From Phytopythium helicoides (lineage: Eukaryota; Oomycota; Peronosporomycetes; Pythiales; Pythiaceae), in NCBI GenBank assembly GCA_024867545.1, contig JANFNE010000040.1:62001-126000 (forward strand): a stretch of 64,000 nucleotides of DNA. The letters are read 5' to 3'. Shown piece by piece: positions 33,201 through 41,467 of the stretch; within the stretch, counting starts at the first letter, position 1, and each line of letters opens with the position of its first letter. Both the position numbers and the translations under genes were made by a program. Below the pieces are notes generated by a model, which made no database searches, was not told the origin of the DNA, and was given only the letters and a program-made list of their open reading frames with translations.

Positions 33201-35991
33201 AGTACTGGATATGTTTTTTCACGGGTCTGATCAGCAGAAGGCCCTTGGCGCGCATGCTATTGGTGCATTGGCCGAGAAAAATACTGGTGTGCTTCAGACA
33301 CCCAAGGTGGTATCAGAGCTGGTTACGATGATAGCATCAGGCACAGCAGATCAAAAGAAGCAAGCAGCAAGGACGTTGGCCAACTTGTCTATTCGTGCCG
33401 ACATCAGTGGTAGTGTGTTGTCATTGAATGGTATGGAGGCGCTGTTGAATCTCATGCGAGACGGCAACGACGACCAGAAGGAGTTTGCAGCAAGGACGTT
33501 GGCCAACTTGTCTAAATGGACCGACATCAGTGGTAGTGTGTTGTCATTGAATGGTACGAAGGCACTGTTGGACCTCGTGCGAGACGGCAATGACGACCAC
33601 AAGAAGTTTGCTGCAATGACGTTGGCCAACTTGTCTGGTCGTGCCGACATCAGTGGTAGTGTGTTGTCATTGAATGGTATGGAGGTGCTGTTGGACCTCG
33701 TGCGAGACGGCAACGACGACCACAAGAACCAAGCAGCAAGGACGTTCGCCAACATGTCTGCTCGTGCCGATATCAGTGGTAGTGTGTTATCATTGAATGG
33801 TATGGAGGCGCTGCTGGACCTCGTGCGAGACGGCAACGATGACCAGAAGGAGTTTGTAGCAATGGCGTTGGCCAACTTTTCTGCTGATGCAGACATTAGT
33901 GGTAGTGTGTTGTCATTAAATGGTATGGAGGCACTGTTGGACCTCGTGCGAGACGGCAACGACGACCAGAAGCATGCAGCAGCAATGATGTTGGCCAACT
34001 TGTCTGCTGATGCAGACATTAGTGGTAGTGTGTTATCATTGAATGGTGTGGAGGCGCTGTTGGACCTCGTGCGAGACGGCAATGACGACCAAAGGAAGCA
34101 AGCAGCAATGACGTTGGCCAACATGTCTGTTCGTGCCGACATTAGTGGGAGTGTGTTGTCATTGAATGGTATGGAGGCGTTGTTGGACCTCGTGCGAGAC
34201 GGCAATGATGACCAGAAGGAGTTTGCAGCAATGACGTTGGCCAACTTGTCTGGTCGTGCCGACATCAGTGGGAGTGTGTTGTCATTGAATGGTATGGAGG
34301 CGTTGTTGGACCTCGTGCGAGACGGCAATGACGACCACAAGAAGCAAGCAGCAATGATGTTGGCCAACATGTCTGCTCGTGCCGACATCAGTGGTAGTGT
34401 TTTGTCATTGAATGGTATGGAGGCGCTGTTGGTCCTCGTGCGAGACGGCAACGACGACCAGAAGGAGTTTGCAGCAAGGACGTTGGCCAACTTGTCTAAA
34501 TGGACCGACATCAGTGGGAGTGTGTTATCATTGAATGGCATGGAGGCGCTGTTGGACCTCGTGCGAGATGGCAACGACGACCACAAGAACCAAGCAACGA
34601 TAACGTTGGCTAACTTGTCTGCTGATGCAGACATCAGTGGTAGTGTGTTGTCATTGAATGGTATGGAGGCGCTGCTGGACCTCGTGCGAGACGGCAACGA
34701 CGACCAGAAGCATGCAGCAGCAATGATGTTGGCCAACTTGTCTATTCGTGCCGACATCAGTGGGAGTGTGTTGTCATTGAATGGTATGGAGGCGCTGTTG
34801 AATCTCATGCGAGACGGCAACGACGACCACAAGAACCAAGCAGCAATGATGTTGGCCAACATGTCTGCTCGTGCCGACATCAGTGGGAGTGTGTTGTCAT
34901 TGAATGGTATGGAGGCGTTGTTGGACCTCGTGCGAGACGGCAACGACGACCAGAAGAAGCAAGCAGCAAGGGCATTAGCCAACTTGTCTGATGATGCAGA
35001 CATCAGTGGGAGTGTGTTGTCATTGAATGGTATGGAGGCACTGTTGGACCTCGTGCGAGACGGCAACGACGACCAGAAGCATGCAGCAGCAATGATGTTG
35101 GCCAACATGTCTGTTCGTGCCGACATCATTGGGAGTGTGTTGTCATTGAATGGTATGGAGGCGCTGTTGGACCTCGTGCGAGACGGCAACGACGACCAGA
35201 AGAAGCAAGCAGCAAGGGCATTAGCCAACTTGTCTGATGATGCAGACATCAGTGGGAGTGTGTTGTCATTGAATGGTATGGAGGCACTGTTGGACCTCGT
35301 GCGAGACGGCAACGACGACCAGAAGCATGCAGCAGCAATGACGTTGGCCAACATGTCTGTTCGTGCCGACATCATTGGGAGTGTGTTGTCATTGAATGGT
35401 ATGGAGGCGCTGTTGGACCTCGTGCGAGACGGCAACGACGACCAGAAGAAGCAAGCAGCAAGGGCATTAGCCAACTTGTCTGATGATGCAGACATCAGTG
35501 GGAGTGTGTTGTCATTGAATGGTATGGAGGCACTGTTGGACCTCGTGCGAGACGGCAACGACGACCAGAAGCATGCAGCAGCAATGACGTTGGCCAACAT
35601 GTCTGTTCGTGCCGACATCATTGGGAGTGTGTTGTCATTGAATGGTATGGAGGCGCTGTTGGACCTCGTGCGAGACGGCAACGACGACCAGAAGAAGCAA
35701 GCAGCAAGGGCATTAGCCAACTTGTCTGATGATGCAGACATCAGTGGGAGTGTGTTGTCATTGAATGGTGTGGAGGCGCTGTTGGACCTCGTGCGAGACG
35801 GCAATGACGACCAGAAGAAGCAAGCAACAATGACGTTGGCCAACATGTCTGCTCGTGCCGACATCAGTGCGAGTGTGTTGTCATTGAATGGTATGGAGGT
35901 GTTGTTGGATCTCGTACGAGACGGCACTGACGGCCAGAAGCTTGCAGCATCAAAGGCGTTGGCGAACTTGTCGACACCTTCAGGCTCCTAG
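30286..35991 (+). CDS. Pseudokinase-TKL kinase-ARM repeat protein, copy 3 (longest)
   Basis: 1901 residues, the longest member: colinear with copy 2 to residue 1037, then 21 ARM repeats instead of 14. The length difference, 287 residues, is exactly seven 41-residue units. Kinase residues are as in copy 2 (Lys681, Asp769, DFG 787-789); the pseudokinase has MFG for DFG and Leu for the catalytic Asp. Long stretches are identical to copy 2, especially helical module 2 and the kinase, so the duplication or gene conversion is recent. The gene ends 230 bp before the start of intact COPB2, the arrangement that probably gave rise to all the other units. Function as a cytosolic sensor kinase is inference. 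Confidence 0.9.
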   Translation: MERRRRDRWTVDWAGDADENGLKQEEAPDRLGDHTAGRYRSLRRSVDQVNFNQMNDERFGLLLSAESLLDELRVYDNEESPFVRLAQTGFHVHLLRRLHSVLDAAVASYPIQLDETSEWSNWESMLRDERRARVDWYCRELERVDSGGDSSMLDEIDSDVKAEEIMTLLKAATNKYGPDGDEFVGEAEEASSDLTPKELSVIKTAFNMVATRSNIVVMTLPTWFVLPFEFSATFGMSTWGVDRFVPDHKDEERFIREASGWSELNHPHVAKFLGACHVGDEMFVAHEKVRSMTEYASVEREDRKKVWERMYEVGLALQHMFERGFVCSLVKWDHLYCARYEDRAVMFGVHLRDYGEVPGSNCNNSVENKRCAQFGESLVESLVIAIVKLFDTLAESANKEVSSGDTIEARDDSDTVTSILNTKPSCLSDREWNLVKKLCNKSHCKLSQVVDSLGDFTGIHEHTDWLEYVTILEHQLQSTTQLKEFVIMGETIGQTLIRCRNRTPLSEKLLTRMLCRFDDVCNQLQDRYSKLSDWSALQESLAHLCSLLRQFSSFAAQKVLTSMASKSFCSTSASIAYSQAVMHQLDPGRVHSMHSKLDQFLVLHQLSSSDEVHGWLGEWQTKYGLPPPTRVNDSESPDSQTLSHWYIPREQIDFEQFDAFSEGAFGSVHKGKWFQTPVIVKRVKQHTTTEAQFHQEANVWFQLNHINVVKMYGACDIGDLFFVCEYASGGDLDKYLDSKGRDPYLMWYCLLNAALGLQYLHNNGIVHADLKANNILVGGDGVAKLTDFGLSVRAKDPSGASAGALGAYQWKAPECLRGSVATFASDVYSFAMLMIEVMSGSCPWGNDVSDSVVKVQVTKGLLPPRPSSIGDSEWGLIERMCAYDPSERVSMDTVVTQLSSLLQKLDQGQLWRGGIAQPKTFKNRVVSRDGILLNLIDLAQTKNGTIAGYASNQIVSVAESREGPSSEREVDSVLDMFFHGSDQQKALGAHAIGALAEKNTGVLQTPKVVSELVTMIASGTADQKKQAARTLANLSIRADISGSVLSLNGMEALLNLMRDGNDDQKEFAARTLANLSKWTDISGSVLSLNGTKALLDLVRDGNDDHKKFAAMTLANLSGRADISGSVLSLNGMEVLLDLVRDGNDDHKNQAARTFANMSARADISGSVLSLNGMEALLDLVRDGNDDQKEFVAMALANFSADADISGSVLSLNGMEALLDLVRDGNDDQKHAAAMMLANLSADADISGSVLSLNGVEALLDLVRDGNDDQRKQAAMTLANMSVRADISGSVLSLNGMEALLDLVRDGNDDQKEFAAMTLANLSGRADISGSVLSLNGMEALLDLVRDGNDDHKKQAAMMLANMSARADISGSVLSLNGMEALLVLVRDGNDDQKEFAARTLANLSKWTDISGSVLSLNGMEALLDLVRDGNDDHKNQATITLANLSADADISGSVLSLNGMEALLDLVRDGNDDQKHAAAMMLANLSIRADISGSVLSLNGMEALLNLMRDGNDDHKNQAAMMLANMSARADISGSVLSLNGMEALLDLVRDGNDDQKKQAARALANLSDDADISGSVLSLNGMEALLDLVRDGNDDQKHAAAMMLANMSVRADIIGSVLSLNGMEALLDLVRDGNDDQKKQAARALANLSDDADISGSVLSLNGMEALLDLVRDGNDDQKHAAAMTLANMSVRADIIGSVLSLNGMEALLDLVRDGNDDQKKQAARALANLSDDADISGSVLSLNGMEALLDLVRDGNDDQKHAAAMTLANMSVRADIIGSVLSLNGMEALLDLVRDGNDDQKKQAARALANLSDDADISGSVLSLNGVEALLDLVRDGNDDQKKQATMTLANMSARADISASVLSLNGMEVLLDLVRDGTDGQKLAASKALANLSTPSGS
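33397..35979 (+). repeat. ARM tandem repeat array, copy 3 (21 x 123 bp)
   Basis: Twenty-one in-frame 123-bp repeats. Between about 34990 and 35800 a two-unit, 246-bp block (a DISG unit then a DIIG unit) is repeated, with the marker TCTGATGATGCAGAC recurring every 246 bp at about 34.99, 35.24, 35.48 and 35.73 kb. This shows recent expansion by dimers. Confidence 0.95.
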
Positions 35992-36221
35992 ACTAGATCG
36001 TCTTCATATCAACAGAGACAACGTGTTGTAATGCAATAGCTGACACTCATTGTGAACTGGTTGTGCGCTTTTCCATGAGCCCCACACGCGTCGCGCTTCA
36101 ACGTGGTCCATTTCGTACCGGTATACCGGTGTGTCCCCCTCCGCCCAATCCCCCGCGGCCACTTCACCACTCGGCCTTCCTCGCCTCGCCTCGCCCGGAT
36201 CGCACCTTCCCCCACGTCCCC

Positions 36222-39200
36222 ATGGTGCGTGCCTTCCGCCCGCCCGCGCCGCCCCTGCCGCCGCTTCTGACCGCTCGCCGTTCCCCCCGCAGCCGCTGCG
36301 ACTGGACATCAAGCGCAAGCTGTCGTCGCGCTCGGAGCGCGTCAAGAGCGTGGACCTGCACCCGAGCGAGCCGTGGGTGCTCTCGGCGCTCTACACTGGC
36401 GCCGTCATGATCTGGAACTACGACACGCAGGCGCTGGTCAAGACGCTCGAGGTGTGCGCGCTCCCCGTGCGCAACGCCAAGTTCATCGCGCGCAAGCAGT
36501 GGATCGTCACGAGCTCGGACGACATGCAGCTGCGCGTCTACAACTACAACACGATGGAGAAGGTCACGAGCTTCGAGGCGCACGCAGACTACATCCGCCA
36601 CATCGAGGTGCACCCGACGCTGCCGTGCCTGCTCACGTGCGCCGACGACATGACCATCAAGCTGTGGGACTGGGAGAAGAATTGGCTCTGCACGCAGGTC
36701 TTCGAGGGACACGGACACTACGTCATGATGGTCAAGTTCAACCCCAAGGACACCAACACGTTCGCCAGCGCGTGTCTCGACCGCACCATCCGCGTGTGGG
36801 GACTCGGGTCCTCCCACCCGCACTTTGCGCTCGAGGGACACGAGCGAGGCGTCAACTGCATCGACTACTACCCGGGAGGCGACAAGCCGTACCTCATCTC
36901 GGGAGCAGACGACCGCACCGTCAAGGTCTGGGACTACCAGACCAAGGCCGTGCTGCACACGCTGGACGGACACTCGAACAACCTCACGGCTGTGCTCTAC
37001 CACCCGCGACTGCCGCTCATCATCTCGGCATGTGAAGACGGCGCTGTGCGCATGTGGCACGCCACCACCTACCGCGCCGAGACGACGCTCAACTACGGCA
37101 TGGAGCGCGCGTGGTCGCTCTCGGCGCTCAAGTCGTCCAACAAGCTCGCGATCGGCTACGATGAAGGCACCGTCGTGCTGCGTCTGGGCCACGACACGCC
37201 CGTCGTGAGCATGGACCCCAGCGGCAAGCTCATTTGGACGACGAACAACGAGGTGCACACGGCGAGCGTCAAGGGTGTTGTGGCTGACCTGGCGTTGCAG
37301 GACGGTGAGAAGATCCCGCTGCCGGCGCGCGACCTCGGCAGTTGCGAGGTGTACCCGCAGAAGGTCAAGCACAACAACAACGGCCGCTACGTGGTCGTGT
37401 GCGGCGATGGCGAGTACATCATCTACACATCCCAGCAGCTGCGTAACAAGGCGTTCGGCTCGGGTCTTGACTTTGCGTGGTCGCCAACGGGAACGGGCGA
37501 CTACGTCGTGCGTGAGAGCATCTCGAAGATCACGCTGTTCAAGAACTTCAAGGAGTACAAGAGCGAGAAGCCGCGCGTGCTGTCGGCGGAGGGTCTCTTT
37601 GGTGGCTCTGGCGCAATTGGTGTCAAGGGCAACGACTCGATTGCCATGTTCGACTGGGAGGAAATGCGCCTGATTCGCAAGATCGATGTGGCCGTCAAGA
37701 ACGTGTACTGGTCGGACACGGGCAACCTTGTCGTGCTCGCCTGCGACAGCAGCTTCTACGTGCTCCGCTACAACAAGGATCTCGTTGCGCAGGCGTTTGC
37801 CACTGGCACCAACACGCCGGATGAGGGCGTTGACGGCGCGTTCGACCTGCTGCATGAGATCCCTGAGAAGGTTGGCACAGGCACCTGGGTTGGTGACTGT
37901 TTCCTCTACACGAACGCTGGTGGCCGCCTGAACTACTACGTTGGTGGTGAGGTCATGACGCTTGCGCACCTGGAGCAGAAGATGTACATGCTCGGCTATC
38001 TTCCTCGCGAGAACCTCGTGTTCCTCATGGACAAGATGAAGAACGTGTACAGCTACACGGTGTCGCTCGTGATGCTGGAGTACCAGACGGCTGTCGTTCG
38101 TCGCGACTTTGAGACGGCGAACGCGATTCTGCCCAAGATCCCGCAGGACCAGATGGACTACGTTGCACGCTTCCTTGAATCGCAGGGCTTCAAGGAGGAA
38201 GCTCTCGCGCTCAGCACGGACCCTGACCAGAAGTTCGATCTGGCTGTGCAGCTTGCGCGACTCGACGTGGCGCGCGACATCATGCTCCAGGAGATCGACC
38301 AGAAGGACATGTCGACGGAGACGCAGCACAAGTGGAAGCAGCTTGGTGATCTTGCGCTAAACGACTTCCAGTTCTCGCTCGCGGAAGACTGTGCGGTTCG
38401 TGCCGATGACTTCAGTCTGCTGCTCATCTTGTACACGAGCCGTGGTGATGCTGCCGGTCTCGAGCGCCTTGCTCGTCTCACATCAGAGAAGCGCCGTTAC
38501 AACATTGCGTTCATTTGTTGGCTGCTCCTGAACCGACTGACCGAGTGCGTGGAAGTCTTGAAGGAGACGAAGCGCTTCCCAGAGGCCGCATTCTTTTCCC
38601 GCAGCTACTCCCCGTCCAAGATCGAAGTGGTCATGGACAAGTGGCGTGAGGATCTCGCGGGAGTCAGCTCTCGCGCTGCAAAGGCGCTTGCGGATCCTTT
38701 CAAGAACCCGGAACTGTTCGAGAACTTTGAGGCCTCTATCCAGGCCGAGCAGGTGCTGGCGGCGCAAGGCGGAGGCTTCCAGCGCGCACACGAGTACCTG
38801 AACAAGTTGGCATTGCTGGAGAGCGAGAACTCGCTCGAGGTGATTCTCAGCGGGGCCTTCAGCGCTGGCGTTTCAATCAGCGCCGAGCAGTCTTTTGCGC
38901 ACCAGGCTGATGCGGCAAGCATCCAGGCTGCGCATGAGGCACAGCTGCGTGCCGAGGCAGAGGCTGCAGCTCAGGCTCGTGCTGAGTGGGAAGCCCAGGA
39001 GGCTGCACGACTCGAGGCGGAAGCGCAGGCTCAAGCTGCTGCGATTGCTGCTGCGCAGGCTCAGGCTCAGGCCGAAGCAGAAGCTCGCGCACAAGCCGAG
39101 CTAGCAGCACGAGAGCACGCTCTCCGGCAACAGGCCGAGGCTGAAGCTGCTGCGGCAGCTGCTGCCGCCGCGGAGGAAGCGGCACGTCAGCGGGCGGAGG

Positions 39201-39529
39201 CCGAGGCCCGACTGCAGGCAGAGGCAGAGGCTCGCATCCGAGCCGAGCAGGAGGAGCTGCTGAGGCAACAGCAGGCGATGCGGACGAGTTCGTTCGGTGC
39301 GATGGCTGCTCCGGGCTCCAACAGCGGCTTCAGCTTCAACGCTGCGCCTCCTGCCCCGCTTTCGTCGTCAGGAGTGGCTGCACATCACTTTTCGACGACC
39401 AACTCGAGCTTCTCGGCAACGACCACGACGACCACGACGACGTCCACGACTGGCAACCTGCTGGACTTCGAGGTGGAGAACGCGGATCTGCAGTTCGAGG
39501 ACAACGACGACGACTGGGGCGAGATGTAG
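36222..39529 (+). CDS. COPB2: Coatomer subunit beta' (beta'-COP), complete
   Basis: Exon 1 is only the ATG (36222-36224), intron 36225-36292 (68 nt, GTGCGT...CCGCAG with CTGAC branch site), then 36293-39529; 1079 residues. The product begins [11 protein letters not shown] as in animal and plant beta'-COP. Two WD40 propellers fill about residues 10-600 ([17 protein letters not shown] in blade 5), followed by the alpha-solenoid that binds alpha-COP (to about 830). A long Ala/Glu/Gln-rich coiled coil (about 865-1010) and a Ser/Thr-rich tail ending in DNDDDWGEM complete it. It is a COPI coat subunit for Golgi-to-ER retrieval and binds KKXX cargo tails. It is longer than the roughly 900-residue animal protein because of the coil. 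It is the only intact copy in the window and should be essential. Confidence 0.97.
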
Positions 39530-39680
39530 TCGCATGAAGCTCGCTCGCTAGCTCCATCAGGTCCCGATCCGTTTCAACACTGCGTAATTCCCTCGTTTTT
39601 GCCTAAAACCGCGTCTAAAACCCTCTCTTTTAGCTAATTCCGCGTAGCTGCTCGCCACGCCGCACTCGCCACCTGTCGCC

Positions 39681-40316
39681 ATGGAGGACGCCGCCCCCGC
39701 CGCCGACGCGCCCGCCGTGACGCCCGCCGCGCTGCTGGACGCGCTCAAGACGCAGCGCGAGTGGGCGAAGGCGCTGGCGTTCGACGGCGCCGGTCGCGTG
39801 CTCGCGGCCACGGCGCAGCCGCAGGACGGAGAGATGGAGTGCGTCGCAATTGCGACCGACAGATCTGCAGCGGAGACTGACGCCGGTGGGATGCAGCGCG
39901 CTGATCAAGCTGTTCGACAAGCGGGAGGACACGATCGCGGCGGGCATCGTGCTGCAGGGCGAGCAGTTCGACGTGCACCGGTGAGGGCTCGAGCGCGAGC
40001 GGGAATGGAGCGAGAGAGGACTGATCGATGTGCCAAAGATTCCACCCGCCGCTCATCTACGGACGGCGAGGAGACCCCGTGCAGGAGGACGGAGAGGGCG
40101 TGGCCGTGTGCAAGGTCGAGCACAAGGCCTCGGGAAAGCCGCTCTTCTGCCTCATCACGTACGTGTACCCGACGCTGTCGGCGCGCGCCGTGCCGCAGCT
40201 CAAGGAGTTCTGCGAGACCTACCGTGCGTGCAGCTTTTGCGGGTGGAAGGGTGGTGACTAGAGCGCTCATTGATATCGTTGCTGCCGTGTTTGGAGCAGT
40301 GGCCAACCTGTCGTGA
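39681..40316 (+). CDS. Profilin-like small protein, four exons
   Basis: Exons 39681-39838, 39897-39980, 40039-40223 and 40300-40316, with introns of 58, 58 and 76 nt, each bounded by GT and AG with CTGAC/CTGAT/TTGAT-like branch sites; phases fit and the product is 147 residues. Order: an acidic Ala/Pro N-terminus, a helix (TPAALLDALKTQREWAKALA), a strand pair (FDGAGRVLAAT), helix ALIKLFDKRED, then TIAAGIVLQGEQFDVHR, strands around LIYGRRGD and AVCKVEHKASGK, and a C-terminal helix LKEFCETYLANLS. The size and the strand-helix order resemble profilin, an actin-monomer binder, but sequence similarity is weak. It could be another small profilin-fold protein. Confidence 0.65.
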   Translation: MEDAAPAADAPAVTPAALLDALKTQREWAKALAFDGAGRVLAATAQPQDGEMECVAIATDRSAAETDAGGMQRADQAVRQAGGHDRGGHRAAGRAVRRAPVRARARAGMERERTDRCAKDSTRRSSTDGEETPCRRTERAWPCARSSTRPRESRSSASSRTCTRRCRRAPCRSSRSSARPTVRAAFAGGRVVTRALIDIVAAVFGAVANLS

Positions 40317-41327
40317 AGCGCGCGGCAGTCACGCCGTAGCTAGTCAGTCGGCTGCTCCTTTCTATTCATCAAACGTGCAAGTCAGTTGAACCGAACCGGG
40401 CAGGAACGAGTCATCACGATGGCCTCCCTCAGGAGGATGGAGATGATCAGCAGGTGGCAAAATTCTGCCGTCGTCATTCGCTCTCAGGGTTGGAAGATAC
40501 ACGCGCATGAATCGAGTAGCAGATGAGCTCTGATATGATTCGGCGCACGCCGCAAGCCGACCAGACCAACGCACCGCCATGCCGAACGCTTCGCTTGCTC
40601 ATGGCGGATCGCCATCTTGCTGCCGCCGTCACCACCTCAAGCCAGCGCCATCGCGTCATCCCGAGCCAGTCGCGCCGCGATTGTCTATGCCGCTAACTCG
40701 CTTTCAACTCGCCCTGGTTGCCTAGGTCGCTGTCCTTCCGGGGGCTTCACCGCTTCAAACTCTCGCCCGAAGGACCCGACTGAGGCCGCGTCTATGCAGA
40801 GGCTATGCAAGCCACCGGCAGTCGTTGCATTGCGCCTGCCTCGGTCTCCTCACCCCGTCAACACCCGCCGCCCGAGCCGATGCAGAGTTGCACCATCCAC
40901 AAACGTGCGGTCACGAGCAGCGGCAAGTGGGTGCGACACGAGGCCGCCGTGCCACTGGCCTCGCCCCATTGAGCTCCAGCACACCTCGTCAAGTCCCTCC
41001 ACTGCCCGCAACGGTGCACTCACCTCGGCGTTACTGCAGCTGTGGCGTGCAGGTCTCCAGCTGGAGCACCGATGGTCTCACTGGGATTTGCTGGCGATGG
41101 CAAGAGCAGCAGAGAGCGCTGGACCAGCCGCCGGTCGCCAGCCGCTGCGCCGCGTTGAAAGGCGGAAATGAGCTGTCGACCGCCGCCCGATGGCTCACTG
41201 CGCACACGAGACTGAAGGCTGAAGTCTGTGACGGCGGAGAGTGCCACGCTGGACTGGTCTTGCGCGCCGCGATTGATTCATGCTGACGCACGCAGTCCGC
41301 CCCTCCCTCGCAGCTTCAAGTCTCGTC
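40317..41327. other. Intergenic, no confident gene
   Basis: About 1 kb between the profilin-like gene and the START/zinc-finger gene. ORFs at 40617-41171 (+) and 40362-40580 (-) are open but Ser/Pro/Arg-rich, without family motifs, and were not called. This is single-copy sequence at the centre of the inverted repeat. Confidence 0.4.
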
Positions 41328-41467
41328 ATGGCGCCGGCCCGCCCCAACTTCTCGCGCTCGCTATGCAAATGGTAGGTACCGCGTGAGTGGACCTGGCTGG
41401 GCTCGGCCATGTGCTGCACGTTGAGCACAGCGTTCTGATCGGCTGGCGGCTCATTGCTCGACTCGCC

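Noticed and set aside
33351..35927. Very long open frames antisense to the ARM arrays (858, 584 and 448 codons)
   Set aside because: The 123-bp unit is a multiple of three and happens to lack antisense stops, so any number of units stays open. The encoded repeats (FNDNTLPLMS type) are simply the reverse complement.
36164..38329. 721-codon open frame antisense to COPB2, and 400-codon frames antisense to the NUFIP1-like gene
   Set aside because: High-GC coding sequence with G/C third positions rarely forms stops on the opposite strand; no domains are encoded.
40617..41171. 184-codon ORF between the profilin-like and START genes
   Set aside because: Low-complexity Ser/Pro/Arg composition and no family motif; probably chance in GC-rich DNA.
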